Positions 51,332 to 60,366 of a stretch of 64,000 nucleotides of DNA are shown piece by piece. Made by a program: the position numbers and the translations under genes. The notes under the pieces are model-generated. The model was not told the DNA's origin. It made no database searches and was given only the letters and a program-made list of their open reading frames with translations. The DNA lies in the NCBI GenBank assembly GCA_016786485.1, contig JAEUWD010000029.1, positions 1 through 64,000 of the forward strand, given 5' to 3'. The first letter of the stretch is position 1; the number at the start of each line of letters is the position of its first letter. Source of the DNA: Bacteriovoracaceae bacterium (GTDB taxonomy: Bacteria; Bdellovibrionota; Bacteriovoracia; Bacteriovoracales; Bacteriovoracaceae).

Positions 51332-51368
51332 AATAAGTGAGAGGGAGAAATCCCTCTCACTTATTTTT
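51332..51368 (+). terminator. Strong intrinsic terminator after the SWIB gene
   Basis: AATAAGTGAGAGGGA (51332-51346) and its exact complement (51351-51365) form a 15-bp stem around a GAAA tetraloop, ending in a T-run (51364-51368). It starts 8 bases after the SWIB stop. The next gene starts only 13 bases after the T-run, so that gene must use a promoter within or before this region or rely on read-through. Confidence 0.9.
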
Positions 51369-51380
51369 GTTGGGTCTGAT

Positions 51381-52754
51381 GTGAGCTATTCTGTCCTAAT
51401 CCTCGATAATAAAACCCTTGAACAAATCTACGCACTAAATCTCAAAATCTACACCGGCACAGATGTTATCTTCAAAAAGAACTTTGATGAAGTGACTAAA
51501 CTGATTGGTGTTATGCCTGGAATTGAACTTATCGTCGCTCGTGATGAAATTGATGACCAAGAGCTCGGTGGTAAAATTTATGATTTTGTTAAAGAAAATG
51601 ACTTAAATATTCCCGTGATTATTTACGGTAGTAGCAAGAAATATACTAAGATTGGAGATTTTGATAAGTTTGGAACTTTTCTAACATCTAATACTGATCT
51701 TCGCACATTCGTGCGAACCTGCGCTAGGCATTTAGGAATTACCTCTAAAGACATGGCCTCTAAACTGGTTCCAGAATATTTGGCCATTCCTTGTGAATAT
51801 CTCTTGTTACTTGGTAAAAGCCTTTCTCCACTGTATGTGAAAAGGACTGAACCGAACACACCGATGAGCTTCGAAAAGGTTTTAGCGTCAAATGCGGAAT
51901 TTACAGAGGGAGATATTCAGCAACTAGTTCAACAAGGTCATAAATATATTTATATTAAGTCTTCTGAGCGTGTGAAGTTTGTTAACGATTATACGCAGAA
52001 GATGGTCGTGCAAGTTTTGTCCAAGGCACCAGAAGAAAAGAAAATGGAGATTATGGAGATTTCTACCGCCATTATTCTGGAGCAATTACATGAAATTGGT
52101 GTCGATGATGCCACTTTGAAAATCGCGGATTCGATTATTGCTCAAACTGTAAATGAGGTAAAGAAAGAGCCACAATTTAAAGATTTCTTGGCCAAGCTTT
52201 ACCGAAATACTGAAAGTTTCGCCTTTAAACATATTCAGGTCATTACTTATCTTTCTCATTACATTATTCAAAATTCGGAATGGGGAACACAACAACATCA
52301 GGAAAAGCTGGCCTATGCGGCCCTCTTCCATGATATGGCGTTAACTGATGACAACTTTATTGCCATTCATACAGAAGCACAGATAGCAACTCATACCCCT
52401 AAATTAACCAAAGAGGCCCAGGCCTTAATTAATGATCACGCCAAACGCGCAGCGGAGTTAATACAAAAGCACGCGAAGGCGCCATATGAAGTGGATGAAA
52501 TTGTTTTACAACATCATGGCAGCAAGACCGGTCACGGATTTGCTAAAGACTTTCCGGGAGATCTCAATCGCCTTTCAATTGTTTTTATTATTGCGGAAGA
52601 GTATGCGCTTAACTTACTAAAAGCGACTGATGATCCAACGAAACTTGATCATCAAGAAGCAATCTTCATGCTTTATGAAAAATATGCCAATAAAAACTAT
52701 CAAAACATCATTAAGACATTAGGTTGGATGTTACTTGAAAAGAAAGGGCCTTAA
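51381..52754 (+). CDS. HD-domain signalling protein with N-terminal receiver-like domain (degenerate HD-GYP)
   Basis: A 457-residue cytoplasmic protein. Residues 1-120 look like a receiver domain (MSYSVLILDNKTLEQIY, acidic turns, IPVIIYGSSKKY). The C-terminal half (about 215-450) is helical with an HD-type site: FHDM near residue 316, INDHAKRAAELI and QHHGSKTGHGF where HD-GYP enzymes have HHExxDGxGYP. The altered HHG...GHGF suggests changed or lost c-di-GMP phosphodiesterase activity. The start is GTG, with no clear ribosome site, and sits right after the SWIB terminator. Its stop shares TTAA with the convergent gene (52751-52754). Confidence 0.7.
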   Translation: MSYSVLILDNKTLEQIYALNLKIYTGTDVIFKKNFDEVTKLIGVMPGIELIVARDEIDDQELGGKIYDFVKENDLNIPVIIYGSSKKYTKIGDFDKFGTFLTSNTDLRTFVRTCARHLGITSKDMASKLVPEYLAIPCEYLLLLGKSLSPLYVKRTEPNTPMSFEKVLASNAEFTEGDIQQLVQQGHKYIYIKSSERVKFVNDYTQKMVVQVLSKAPEEKKMEIMEISTAIILEQLHEIGVDDATLKIADSIIAQTVNEVKKEPQFKDFLAKLYRNTESFAFKHIQVITYLSHYIIQNSEWGTQQHQEKLAYAALFHDMALTDDNFIAIHTEAQIATHTPKLTKEAQALINDHAKRAAELIQKHAKAPYEVDEIVLQHHGSKTGHGFAKDFPGDLNRLSIVFIIAEEYALNLLKATDDPTKLDHQEAIFMLYEKYANKNYQNIIKTLGWMLLEKKGP

Positions 52755-53956
52755 ATCTGAAAGGCCTTCTTAAATTCCTCTTCTAGGCCCGGTAATAAGA
52801 TTTTTTGCTCCTTGGAAAGTTCATAGTATTGTCGACAATGAACTGTCGGATTTCCATTCTCAAAAGTTTGTTTGCCGGTTAAGAAGCTGAGACAGCTCTT
52901 AGTGTAATGATCAATGTATTCAGGGAAATAGTCATTAAACAAACGGGCAATTGATCTTTTCTTAATCGCATCATCCGAACCGAAAATACGATCGGGCAGA
53001 GGATCGATATCTTTCATGAGATTAAGGATTTCATCCCGTTTAACTTTAGTTTTACTGAGATTCATCACATTACTCCAGGCCAAGTTAAAAAGTTCGCCTG
53101 GAACTGGTTTTTCTAATAAATAAGTTGTGAGATAGAGTGATTGAGTTTGTTCTTCTATTTCTTTCAGACCTGAAAGTACCAGATAAGCTAATTCCTTATC
53201 GTTGGTATTCTTGGTAATGGCCAGAACAAAACTTTTCTTTATTTGTGCCCAACAATCAGGATGGAGTTCTCCGTGAAATTGTTTAATTCGAGTCGAGGTT
53301 GTCGTATTGGCCAATTGATAAAATTCATTAAGAAGTAATTGCTGAACGGGTAACTTGGAACAGGTAAAGGTCGCAATACTTTCATCTTTTAGGGCCGGTC
53401 GATAAAACTCGAAATATTGAAAGTGATAAGATTTATTAATTTCAATTTTTTGATTCATCGCAGCCGCTGCATGTAAATCACCAGTGTCAATTTGTGAACG
53501 TAATAATTCGGCGATTGTAACCCCAAGCTCTGGATAAATCGGGTTTCTGCGCCAAAATATTAATAACTTTTCAATACATGGATTTTTCTTTGTTTGATTG
53601 ATAACAAAACATTGTTCTAAATAAGACTTTCCGATGGTGTTACGATCGGAGGTAAAAAACTCATCTTTTTTTAAAATCGGCCAAGTATGTAGGTCTTCAA
53701 TCAGCGTGAAGGTCTTTTCATCGACCTGTTTATTGCGCTTTATTTGTGCCGTAAAGTTTTGGGCCATAGAAATGACCATTTTTTGCCAATCCTCATTTCT
53801 TTGTCCCGGTGGAATATCGCGAGCATGTTCAAAAAACTCTAAATAGTTTTGCTCACCTGCCAACATTTGTAGGTCCGCTATCTGATAAGTCTGGTAAGGA
53901 GCAATATTTTGGGCAAAAAGGGGGAGAATCACTAAATAAAGAATAAATGCTAACAT
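52751..53956 (-). CDS. Exported protein of unknown function (401 aa)
   Basis: A short signal peptide (MLAFILYLVILPLFAQ) is followed by about 385 residues of mostly helices, with several cysteines (YLEQCF, KNPCIEK, TFTCSKL, HPDCWAQ, KSCLSF, VHCRQY). The repeating helical pattern may be TPR- or HEAT-like, but no repeat is convincing. No function recognised. It is divergent from putA (91 bases away) and convergent with the HD-domain gene. Confidence 0.55.
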   Translation of the reverse strand: MLAFILYLVILPLFAQNIAPYQTYQIADLQMLAGEQNYLEFFEHARDIPPGQRNEDWQKMVISMAQNFTAQIKRNKQVDEKTFTLIEDLHTWPILKKDEFFTSDRNTIGKSYLEQCFVINQTKKNPCIEKLLIFWRRNPIYPELGVTIAELLRSQIDTGDLHAAAAMNQKIEINKSYHFQYFEFYRPALKDESIATFTCSKLPVQQLLLNEFYQLANTTTSTRIKQFHGELHPDCWAQIKKSFVLAITKNTNDKELAYLVLSGLKEIEEQTQSLYLTTYLLEKPVPGELFNLAWSNVMNLSKTKVKRDEILNLMKDIDPLPDRIFGSDDAIKKRSIARLFNDYFPEYIDHYTKSCLSFLTGKQTFENGNPTVHCRQYYELSKEQKILLPGLEEEFKKAFQI

Positions 53957-53991
53957 ATAAAAATTTTAGCTAATTGGAGATATTGCGTCAA

Positions 53992-54003
53992 TTCAAGCTT
54001 GAA
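53992..54003. promoter_or_regulatory. 12-bp palindrome between divergent genes
   Basis: TTCAAGCTTGAA lies 45 bases before the putA start and 36 bases before the divergent exported-protein start. It may be a small operator for either gene, but a 12-bp palindrome in AT-rich DNA is not rare. Confidence 0.25.
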
Positions 54004-54047
54004 ATCTCGCTGGCCTAGCTCATACGTGATTCATATAATTGCGGGAT

Positions 54048-57000
54048 ATGAAAAAGACGACAGCGAAAGGTGTTCCAGTAATAATTCAGGAAACCATCAA
54101 AATTTCTTCGAATGTGAGCTGGCAAGTAGAATATTATGATCACTATCACTCCTTGCTTTTTAGCGGGAGGGATTTTCATGCTGATTGCATAATGCTGATG
54201 AAGTACGTGGAAGATTTTCCGCAGACGAAAGCATTTCGCTATATGATTGAAAATCAATCGGTGCAATTGCTGGCAGCATTTTTTCCAGAAGAAAAGAAAG
54301 TCAGAGTTGCAAGTGACCGCTTAAGCTTAGAGTTAAGTCTTTTACATTGGTTTGAGCTTTATCAACACGAACAACCAGCAGCTATTTCTGAAGCCGCTCA
54401 TCACTTACAGCATCACATTGAGCATATTCGAAATGTGAATTTAAGTTTTGCTCCAACACGCTTAGAGCTCATTACCTACGCTCAAAGATTACCGCGCCTC
54501 TGGGAATCAGAAGCTTTTGCATCCATTGAACAGTTGGGTCAGGAAAAAATGAAAACCCTGATCACTTTCATGAACGAATACAAGAGCAGTGCTTTTGAAA
54601 GAGTTTCTGATTACGCTTTGACCTTGTCGGCCAGTTACGCACTTATTCGGGTCAATGTTTTAAAATTTTTAGCTCTTTTACCTTCCTTAGAACATAGCCG
54701 TTCGGGTAAAGAAGTGAAGCGTCTCTTTTTAGAAACACTGACTCGTTTATCTGAACAATCAAGCTTGGCCAGTACTAAAAAGGCGATTGGACAGAATCGT
54801 GCGCTTCCGTCATCGCTATTTAAAATTTTAGTTATTACCAAATATATTACCCATTTATTGCCGGCATTTCCATTGGCGGTTGCTATTCGCTGGTGTGTAC
54901 GCAAAATGGCCAAGCGATTTATTGCGGGCGAAAATATTCATAAAGTTCACAACTCACTTAAAGAATTACAAATCACCGGCCGTGAAGCAACTTTGGACCA
55001 ATTAGGTGAACTGGTTGTCTCGGACGCGGAAGCGGTTATTTATCAAGACAAAGTTTTAGAACTGATTGAAGGTCTTGGTAAATATATTAAGGTTGGAGAA
55101 AAAAATGCAGCTGGTATTTATAAGGCCCATGTCTCAATCAAAGTTTCGGCCTTAAGTCATAATGTGAAACCTCACGCTTATGAAGCAGCTTACGCGTCGA
55201 TTGCACCGAGATTAAAAAAGATTTTATTAGCAGCGAAGAAAAACCAAGTTTACGTGAATGTGGATGCTGAACATTATCATTTACGTGATTGCTTATTTCA
55301 AGTTTATCGCCAAGTTTTATTGACGACACCAGAGCTGAGACAAGAAGCTCAAACGGGAATTGTCGTTCAAGCTTATTTAAAAGACGCTAGTTACCATTTA
55401 AACGATATTCTGAATCTGGCCAAGGAACGTCAGTGCCTGATGCCGATTCGTTTGGTGAAAGGTGCTTACTGGGACGCTGAGACGGTTGAAGCTGATGCTC
55501 ATAATTTTTTAGCACCACAATTTTTAAATAAGGAAGAAACCGATCTTCACTTTAGACAACTGGCCTATCGTATTTTAGAAAATGGTCAGTGGCTGCAATT
55601 AAGTCTAGCGAGTCATAATCTAGTTGATCACTGTTGGGTGCGGGCCTTGAAAGAATTACGTTTTGCAAGCTCGCCCGAAATCGAACATCAATGTTTACAT
55701 ATGACTTACGAAGCGTTATCTCATGCGCTACCAAAAATGCAGTGGCCGACACGTAATTATATCCCTGTTGGAAATCTCTTAGTGGGTATGGCGTACCTCG
55801 TTCGCAGGATTATGGAGAACTCATCTCAGGTCGGCGTTTTAAGTATTATGCGTTCGCATAAGAAGGCCTCAAAACTAGAAGGACCAAATTCCATTTTTGC
55901 TCGCCAAAAACAAAATGGATTATTTTTTCGTGAGAAATCAGAAAAACTTCTTCAGTCAGATTTTTTTAATGTCCCGCCAGTTCGTCTTTATTTAAAACAA
56001 GCTCATGAAAGTTTTTTTCAAACACTTGAAAATTTTGATCTTAAAACTTCGACACTGTTAACTCATAAAGCTTCTTTACATGGTCCCGTTAAAACTATTC
56101 TTTCACCTTCCACTTCTGAGAAATTAGCGGACATTCATTTTGCGAGCAACGAAGACACTGAAAAAGCTTTAAGTGAGTGTGCTGAAGCTTTTAGTGCTTC
56201 TTGGTGGTCGCAGACTGGTGGGCTGGCCCGTTATGCCATTCTATTGCGTGCAGCTGAGATGATGACAATAAAGCGTTACGAGCTGGCAACGCTTATTATT
56301 CATGAAGCTGGTAAATCGATCCTAGAGGCGCTGGCCGATGTGGATGAGGCCATCGACTTTATAAATTTTTATGTACGCGAAGAAATGAAATTACAACGCC
56401 GTTTCCCTTATGCAACTCCTCGCGGAGTCATGGCGATAATCGCTCCATGGAATTTTCCGCTCGCAATCCCTTGTGGCATGGTGGTGAGTTCACTAACTGC
56501 AGGCAATCCGACTATTCTTAAATCAGCGGAACAAACCCCGCTCATTGCTCAGGCCTTAGTTAATCTTTTACACGAAGTGGGTGTTCCGAAAAATATCCTT
56601 ATTCACTTACCAGGTGAGGGAGAGACAATAGGAGCTCAACTGGTTAAAGATAAAAGAGTGGCGGGCGTTATCTTTACTGGTTCAAAAGCGGTCGGGCAGT
56701 GGATTTACGAAAATGCGGCCGGTCAGTTCATTCATTTTGAAAATAAAATTATGCAAAAAAGAGTTATCACAGAAATGGGTGGCAAAAACGCCATTATTCT
56801 CACTAATAATTGTGAATTGGATGAAACAGTTAGTGGTGTCATATATTCAGCTTTTGCTCACGCTGGTCAAAAATGTTCAGCGGCTTCACGTATTCTGGTG
56901 CATAAAGAAATTAAACAAATTTTTATTGAGCGCTTGGTTCCAGCGGTTGCCGACTTAGTTGTTGGGGCCGGGACAGATCCTGCCACCTATATTAATCCTT

Positions 57001-58232
57001 TGATTAATATGGAAGAAAAGAAGCGAGTTCAAAAAACGGTACAACTTGCAATCGAAGAAATTAAGCAAAAAGGCGGCGTTGTTCATCTTGATCGTTCGCA
57101 AGAAAATTTACCAGGTGCGAGTGTTGGACCTGTTATCTTTGAAGTTTCAGCAGCACAAGCCCTTGATCCTGAAAGCTGGTCACAAAAAGAAATTTTCGGA
57201 CCAGTCATACATATTATTCCTTATTCAACGCTCGATGAAGCGGTAAAGATTTTTAATGCAACTCAATACGCGCTGACGGGTGGAATCTACTCTCAATCAC
57301 AAGATGATGTGGATTATTTGTTAGATAAGCTTAAAGCTGGAAATCTTTATGTGAATCGACCAAACACAGGTGCTCGCGTCGGGATTGAGCCTTTTGGTGG
57401 CTTCAAGCTTTCAGGCACAGGACCTAAGGCCGGCTCTCGTGAGTATTTAAAATCGTTTCATTTGTTTAATGAGAAAACGGAAACTACATCAAGCACACCG
57501 TATATTGCGAATAACGATGCGTCTGATTTTGAATATTACCTGCCAACTCCATCACAGCTTACCATTGAAGGACGAAAAAATCGTTTACACAAAGTGATGC
57601 AAGACTTTATTGAAAACTACGATGATTTCAGTGATGCGAAGAGTTCATTAACGAAAGAAAAGATTGTTTCATTTTTCAAATACCTCAGAAATGATCTCAC
57701 AAATTATAAAAATGCGAATCACCCAAACCTGATGATACCAGGACAATTAAGTTACAATTCAAAACATTTTATTCATGAGCGCGGAGCTTTCGTGCTTTAT
57801 AATGAATATCCTAGTTTACGTACGCTACTTAACTTCTTTGCGGCAATTTCACTTGGTTGTGGAGTTATTCTGATTAGTCGCAATCAAAAGAGCGCTCAGT
57901 ACTGGTCACGTTTAATAGCACTTTTCTACCACCATGGTTTTTCGAAGGCCAATCTTGAGCATTACTATGCTTCAGAAAAAATTGAGAATAAACTCTTAAC
58001 TGATTATCATTTTTCATTCTTATACATCGATGCCAATATTCAAAAGGCCCAAGAGATTTCTGCCAAATTAAAATTTTCTGATGCACACTCAGACAATATG
58101 AAAGTGTTGTTAACAAATTTTGATGGGCCACCTTATTATGACTGGGACGGCTTTTTGGATCAATTTACGCTGGTGCGCTCTTTTGCTATCAATACGATGA
58201 GACATGGAGCACCTTTGGATTTAAGCATATGA
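54048..58232 (+). CDS. putA: Bifunctional proline dehydrogenase / P5C dehydrogenase PutA
   Basis: PutA oxidises proline to glutamate in two steps, passing P5C between sites. About 1394 residues: an N-terminal helical part (to about 330), the FAD-binding proline dehydrogenase barrel (about 340-620; VSIKVSAL, QAYLKDA, IRLVKGAYWD, and the RRIMENSSQVG that binds proline), the aldehyde dehydrogenase domain (about 690-1180; APWNFPLAIPCG, TEMGGKNAI, the catalytic cysteine in HAGQKCSAASR and EIFGPV), and a C-terminal region of about 200 residues like the third domain of long PutAs. The DNA-binding ribbon-helix-helix of E. coli PutA is missing, so it is not a self-repressor. The ATG at 54048 was preferred to a TTG at 54039. 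The proC start overlaps its stop. Confidence 0.93.
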   Translation: MKKTTAKGVPVIIQETIKISSNVSWQVEYYDHYHSLLFSGRDFHADCIMLMKYVEDFPQTKAFRYMIENQSVQLLAAFFPEEKKVRVASDRLSLELSLLHWFELYQHEQPAAISEAAHHLQHHIEHIRNVNLSFAPTRLELITYAQRLPRLWESEAFASIEQLGQEKMKTLITFMNEYKSSAFERVSDYALTLSASYALIRVNVLKFLALLPSLEHSRSGKEVKRLFLETLTRLSEQSSLASTKKAIGQNRALPSSLFKILVITKYITHLLPAFPLAVAIRWCVRKMAKRFIAGENIHKVHNSLKELQITGREATLDQLGELVVSDAEAVIYQDKVLELIEGLGKYIKVGEKNAAGIYKAHVSIKVSALSHNVKPHAYEAAYASIAPRLKKILLAAKKNQVYVNVDAEHYHLRDCLFQVYRQVLLTTPELRQEAQTGIVVQAYLKDASYHLNDILNLAKERQCLMPIRLVKGAYWDAETVEADAHNFLAPQFLNKEETDLHFRQLAYRILENGQWLQLSLASHNLVDHCWVRALKELRFASSPEIEHQCLHMTYEALSHALPKMQWPTRNYIPVGNLLVGMAYLVRRIMENSSQVGVLSIMRSHKKASKLEGPNSIFARQKQNGLFFREKSEKLLQSDFFNVPPVRLYLKQAHESFFQTLENFDLKTSTLLTHKASLHGPVKTILSPSTSEKLADIHFASNEDTEKALSECAEAFSASWWSQTGGLARYAILLRAAEMMTIKRYELATLIIHEAGKSILEALADVDEAIDFINFYVREEMKLQRRFPYATPRGVMAIIAPWNFPLAIPCGMVVSSLTAGNPTILKSAEQTPLIAQALVNLLHEVGVPKNILIHLPGEGETIGAQLVKDKRVAGVIFTGSKAVGQWIYENAAGQFIHFENKIMQKRVITEMGGKNAIILTNNCELDETVSGVIYSAFAHAGQKCSAASRILVHKEIKQIFIERLVPAVADLVVGAGTDPATYINPLINMEEKKRVQKTVQLAIEEIKQKGGVVHLDRSQENLPGASVGPVIFEVSAAQALDPESWSQKEIFGPVIHIIPYSTLDEAVKIFNATQYALTGGIYSQSQDDVDYLLDKLKAGNLYVNRPNTGARVGIEPFGGFKLSGTGPKAGSREYLKSFHLFNEKTETTSSTPYIANNDASDFEYYLPTPSQLTIEGRKNRLHKVMQDFIENYDDFSDAKSSLTKEKIVSFFKYLRNDLTNYKNANHPNLMIPGQLSYNSKHFIHERGAFVLYNEYPSLRTLLNFFAAISLGCGVILISRNQKSAQYWSRLIALFYHHGFSKANLEHYYASEKIENKLLTDYHFSFLYIDANIQKAQEISAKLKFSDAHSDNMKVLLTNFDGPPYYDWDGFLDQFTLVRSFAINTMRHGAPLDLSI

Positions 58233-59008
58233 AGATAGGGATTATAGGTTGTGGAAATATGGCCAGTGCGATCGCTCGAGGTTTAAGCGTCGCCGATCAC
58301 TCGATTGAATTTTATTGTTACAATCGTAGTCCAGAAAAAGCTCAAAATTTGGCCAATGATATCAGTGGAAAATTCTGTCAAAAGCTTAATGAGCTTGATG
58401 GTTGTGATTTTTTACTACTAGGGGTTAAGCCACAGAATTTAAATGATGTTGCCATCGAAATAAATCAAGCAATAAAAATCAAAACTCATCTCGTTTCAAT
58501 GCTGGCCGGTAAATCCTTAGAAGTGTTAGCAAAGACTTTTCCGCATTTGACCGTTACACGTATCATGCCCAACCTTCCTATGTTAGTAGGTGAAGGCATT
58601 AACTTAACTATTCACCATTCACAGACGTCGCCGACGCTAAGTCAGAAAATAGAAAAAATGCTGTCGCATATTTCATTAGTGGTACCACTTACAACCGAAG
58701 AACAATTTGATTACGCCATGATGGTCACGGCTTCAGGACCAGCTTATTTATTCGAAATTGCGCGGATTTTAGAAACAGCACTAGAGCAAAAAAATATTCC
58801 AAATGCGCATGAAATTGCGGCGAAACTCTTTGTAGGCTCTTCTCAATTAATGCAAGAAGATTTTGCGACGCTTCGAAATCAAATAACTTCGAAGGGTGGA
58901 GTGACCGAAAAGGCCTTGGCAGAACTCGCAAAAAATAACTTGGAAAACAATTTTAAACAAGCACTCGAAAATGGTTTTAATCACGCACAGGCTTTAAATA
59001 AAGCTTAA
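58229..59008 (+). CDS. proC: Pyrroline-5-carboxylate reductase
   Basis: ProC reduces P5C to proline with NAD(P)H, the last step of proline synthesis. The 259-residue protein has the N-terminal Rossmann loop GIIGCGNMASAIARGL, the RIMPNLP motif, the MVTASGPAYLFE motif and the ITSKGGVTEKAL signature near the C-terminus. It overlaps putA as ATGA (58229-58232), so proline breakdown and synthesis genes are made together, an arrangement that could run a P5C-proline cycle or recycle P5C that escapes PutA. Its stop abuts that of the convergent gene (TAATTA, 59006-59011). Confidence 0.95.
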   Translation: MKIGIIGCGNMASAIARGLSVADHSIEFYCYNRSPEKAQNLANDISGKFCQKLNELDGCDFLLLGVKPQNLNDVAIEINQAIKIKTHLVSMLAGKSLEVLAKTFPHLTVTRIMPNLPMLVGEGINLTIHHSQTSPTLSQKIEKMLSHISLVVPLTTEEQFDYAMMVTASGPAYLFEIARILETALEQKNIPNAHEIAAKLFVGSSQLMQEDFATLRNQITSKGGVTEKALAELAKNNLENNFKQALENGFNHAQALNKA

Positions 59009-60304
59009 TTATTCTGCTACATCAAAATGTTCGTCACAATTAAAAAAATTGTATGGAATTGAAACAGCAGTTTCGTTACTGTCACCAAAAGTAATGGTAC
59101 GGTAACCATTTTGGTCGTGCCATCGAATGGATGAATTTTTAGTAAAAGCATAACCAGAATCAGCCGCTTCTCTGATTTGTAATTCACCGTCATAATAAAC
59201 CGGCACAACTTCTCCACTTTCGGTCAATGCCACAAAACCATTCTCATCGATATTAATTAAGCTTAACGGTGGTGAGGATAATTCAGTTTGTGCTAATAAT
59301 TTTCCATCATGGATACGATAGATAGAGATTTTCTTCGAACCAAAGCTACCGACTAAAATCGCATTCGCTTTGCCATTGAGTGCGAGCATTTCTCCAAACG
59401 CCTTTTCGATTTTATAAACTTTGTCTTTAGGCAGAAGGTGAATTTCAATTCGATTTTCGAATTTAAAACTGTAGGCCAAATTATACATATCTTTATGAAG
59501 ACCTAGACCAGAAAAATTAGCGTAATCGGTAAAAGCAGTATCCACGACTGTGACGAAACTATTTATATCGTAGTTATAAATCCAGCTTTGATATTTTTGT
59601 GGAGTGATTTTATCTTCAATCGCGACACTCTCCGGATTAATTTCTTTTGTGTTATTAAAGCCAAGCATTTTCGGACCTTGATACAATTCACTTGGCGCCT
59701 CAAAAATTTGTTCGCCAATGATAAAGCCCATCGGTCGATTCACACTGTTATTTCGTGCAAAATGCGCTCCCAGAACCATACCATCTTCCGACATCATTAA
59801 ATCATAAACACCCATCATCGCACTTTCATCATCACTTAATGAAAGCTTAAGCGGGATGGCGGAAGACACTTTATCTAGCAGGGTATAGCCAATCACATTC
59901 CCGGCCGTGTCACCAACAAAAATCATTTTATAATGGTCTGAATAAATAACTTTAGTGATTTGATTAGTATTCACTTTGTAAAATTTTGTTTCGGGATCCT
60001 TGAAGAGGTCAGGCATCGCAATCAGTTTGGATGTCGTTATATCAAAAATAAATGTCTTGCCCTGCTTGGTTCCAATCACCAACATACTGTCATTATTAAC
60101 GAAACTCATCGTGCTGGCTTGATAAGACATATTAGGAACACCGGCCACGATCTCATCTTTATTATTATAGATAAATAAACGTTTTTCACTGTCCACTTCA
60201 GCATAGTGATCTTGTGTCGGAGAATAGATACGTTTATCTTGGGCAAAGGCCAGAATGGGTGAGAACGCAATAAAAAGACATGAAAACAAGAGCAGGTTTT
60301 GCAT
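59009..60304 (-). CDS. Exported beta-propeller-like protein (431 aa)
   Basis: A signal peptide (residues 1-21, ending AFAQ) is followed by repeated strands of WD/quinoprotein-like type: for example FVNNDSMLVIGTKQGKTFIF, KMIFVGDTAGNVIGYTL, NAILVGSFGSKKISIYRI and NIDENGFVALTESGEVVPVY. The D-x-x-G-x-V/I repeats suggest seven or so blades. No catalytic motif is visible. It is probably periplasmic or surface exposed, perhaps a scaffold or a sensor. It is convergent with proC, and 62 bases separate its start from the stop of the deacetylase upstream on the same strand. Confidence 0.6.
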   Translation of the reverse strand: MQNLLLFSCLFIAFSPILAFAQDKRIYSPTQDHYAEVDSEKRLFIYNNKDEIVAGVPNMSYQASTMSFVNNDSMLVIGTKQGKTFIFDITTSKLIAMPDLFKDPETKFYKVNTNQITKVIYSDHYKMIFVGDTAGNVIGYTLLDKVSSAIPLKLSLSDDESAMMGVYDLMMSEDGMVLGAHFARNNSVNRPMGFIIGEQIFEAPSELYQGPKMLGFNNTKEINPESVAIEDKITPQKYQSWIYNYDINSFVTVVDTAFTDYANFSGLGLHKDMYNLAYSFKFENRIEIHLLPKDKVYKIEKAFGEMLALNGKANAILVGSFGSKKISIYRIHDGKLLAQTELSSPPLSLINIDENGFVALTESGEVVPVYYDGELQIREAADSGYAFTKNSSIRWHDQNGYRTITFGDSNETAVSIPYNFFNCDEHFDVAE

Positions 60305-60366
60305 GGCGACAATGTAATGGTTTTACGGAGTTTTCTCAAGCTAAGTGGTTAAAATAGGTAATAATT

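Noticed and set aside
54039-54047. TTG start for putA
   Set aside because: ATG at 54048 is in the same frame and nothing conserved is gained by the three extra residues.
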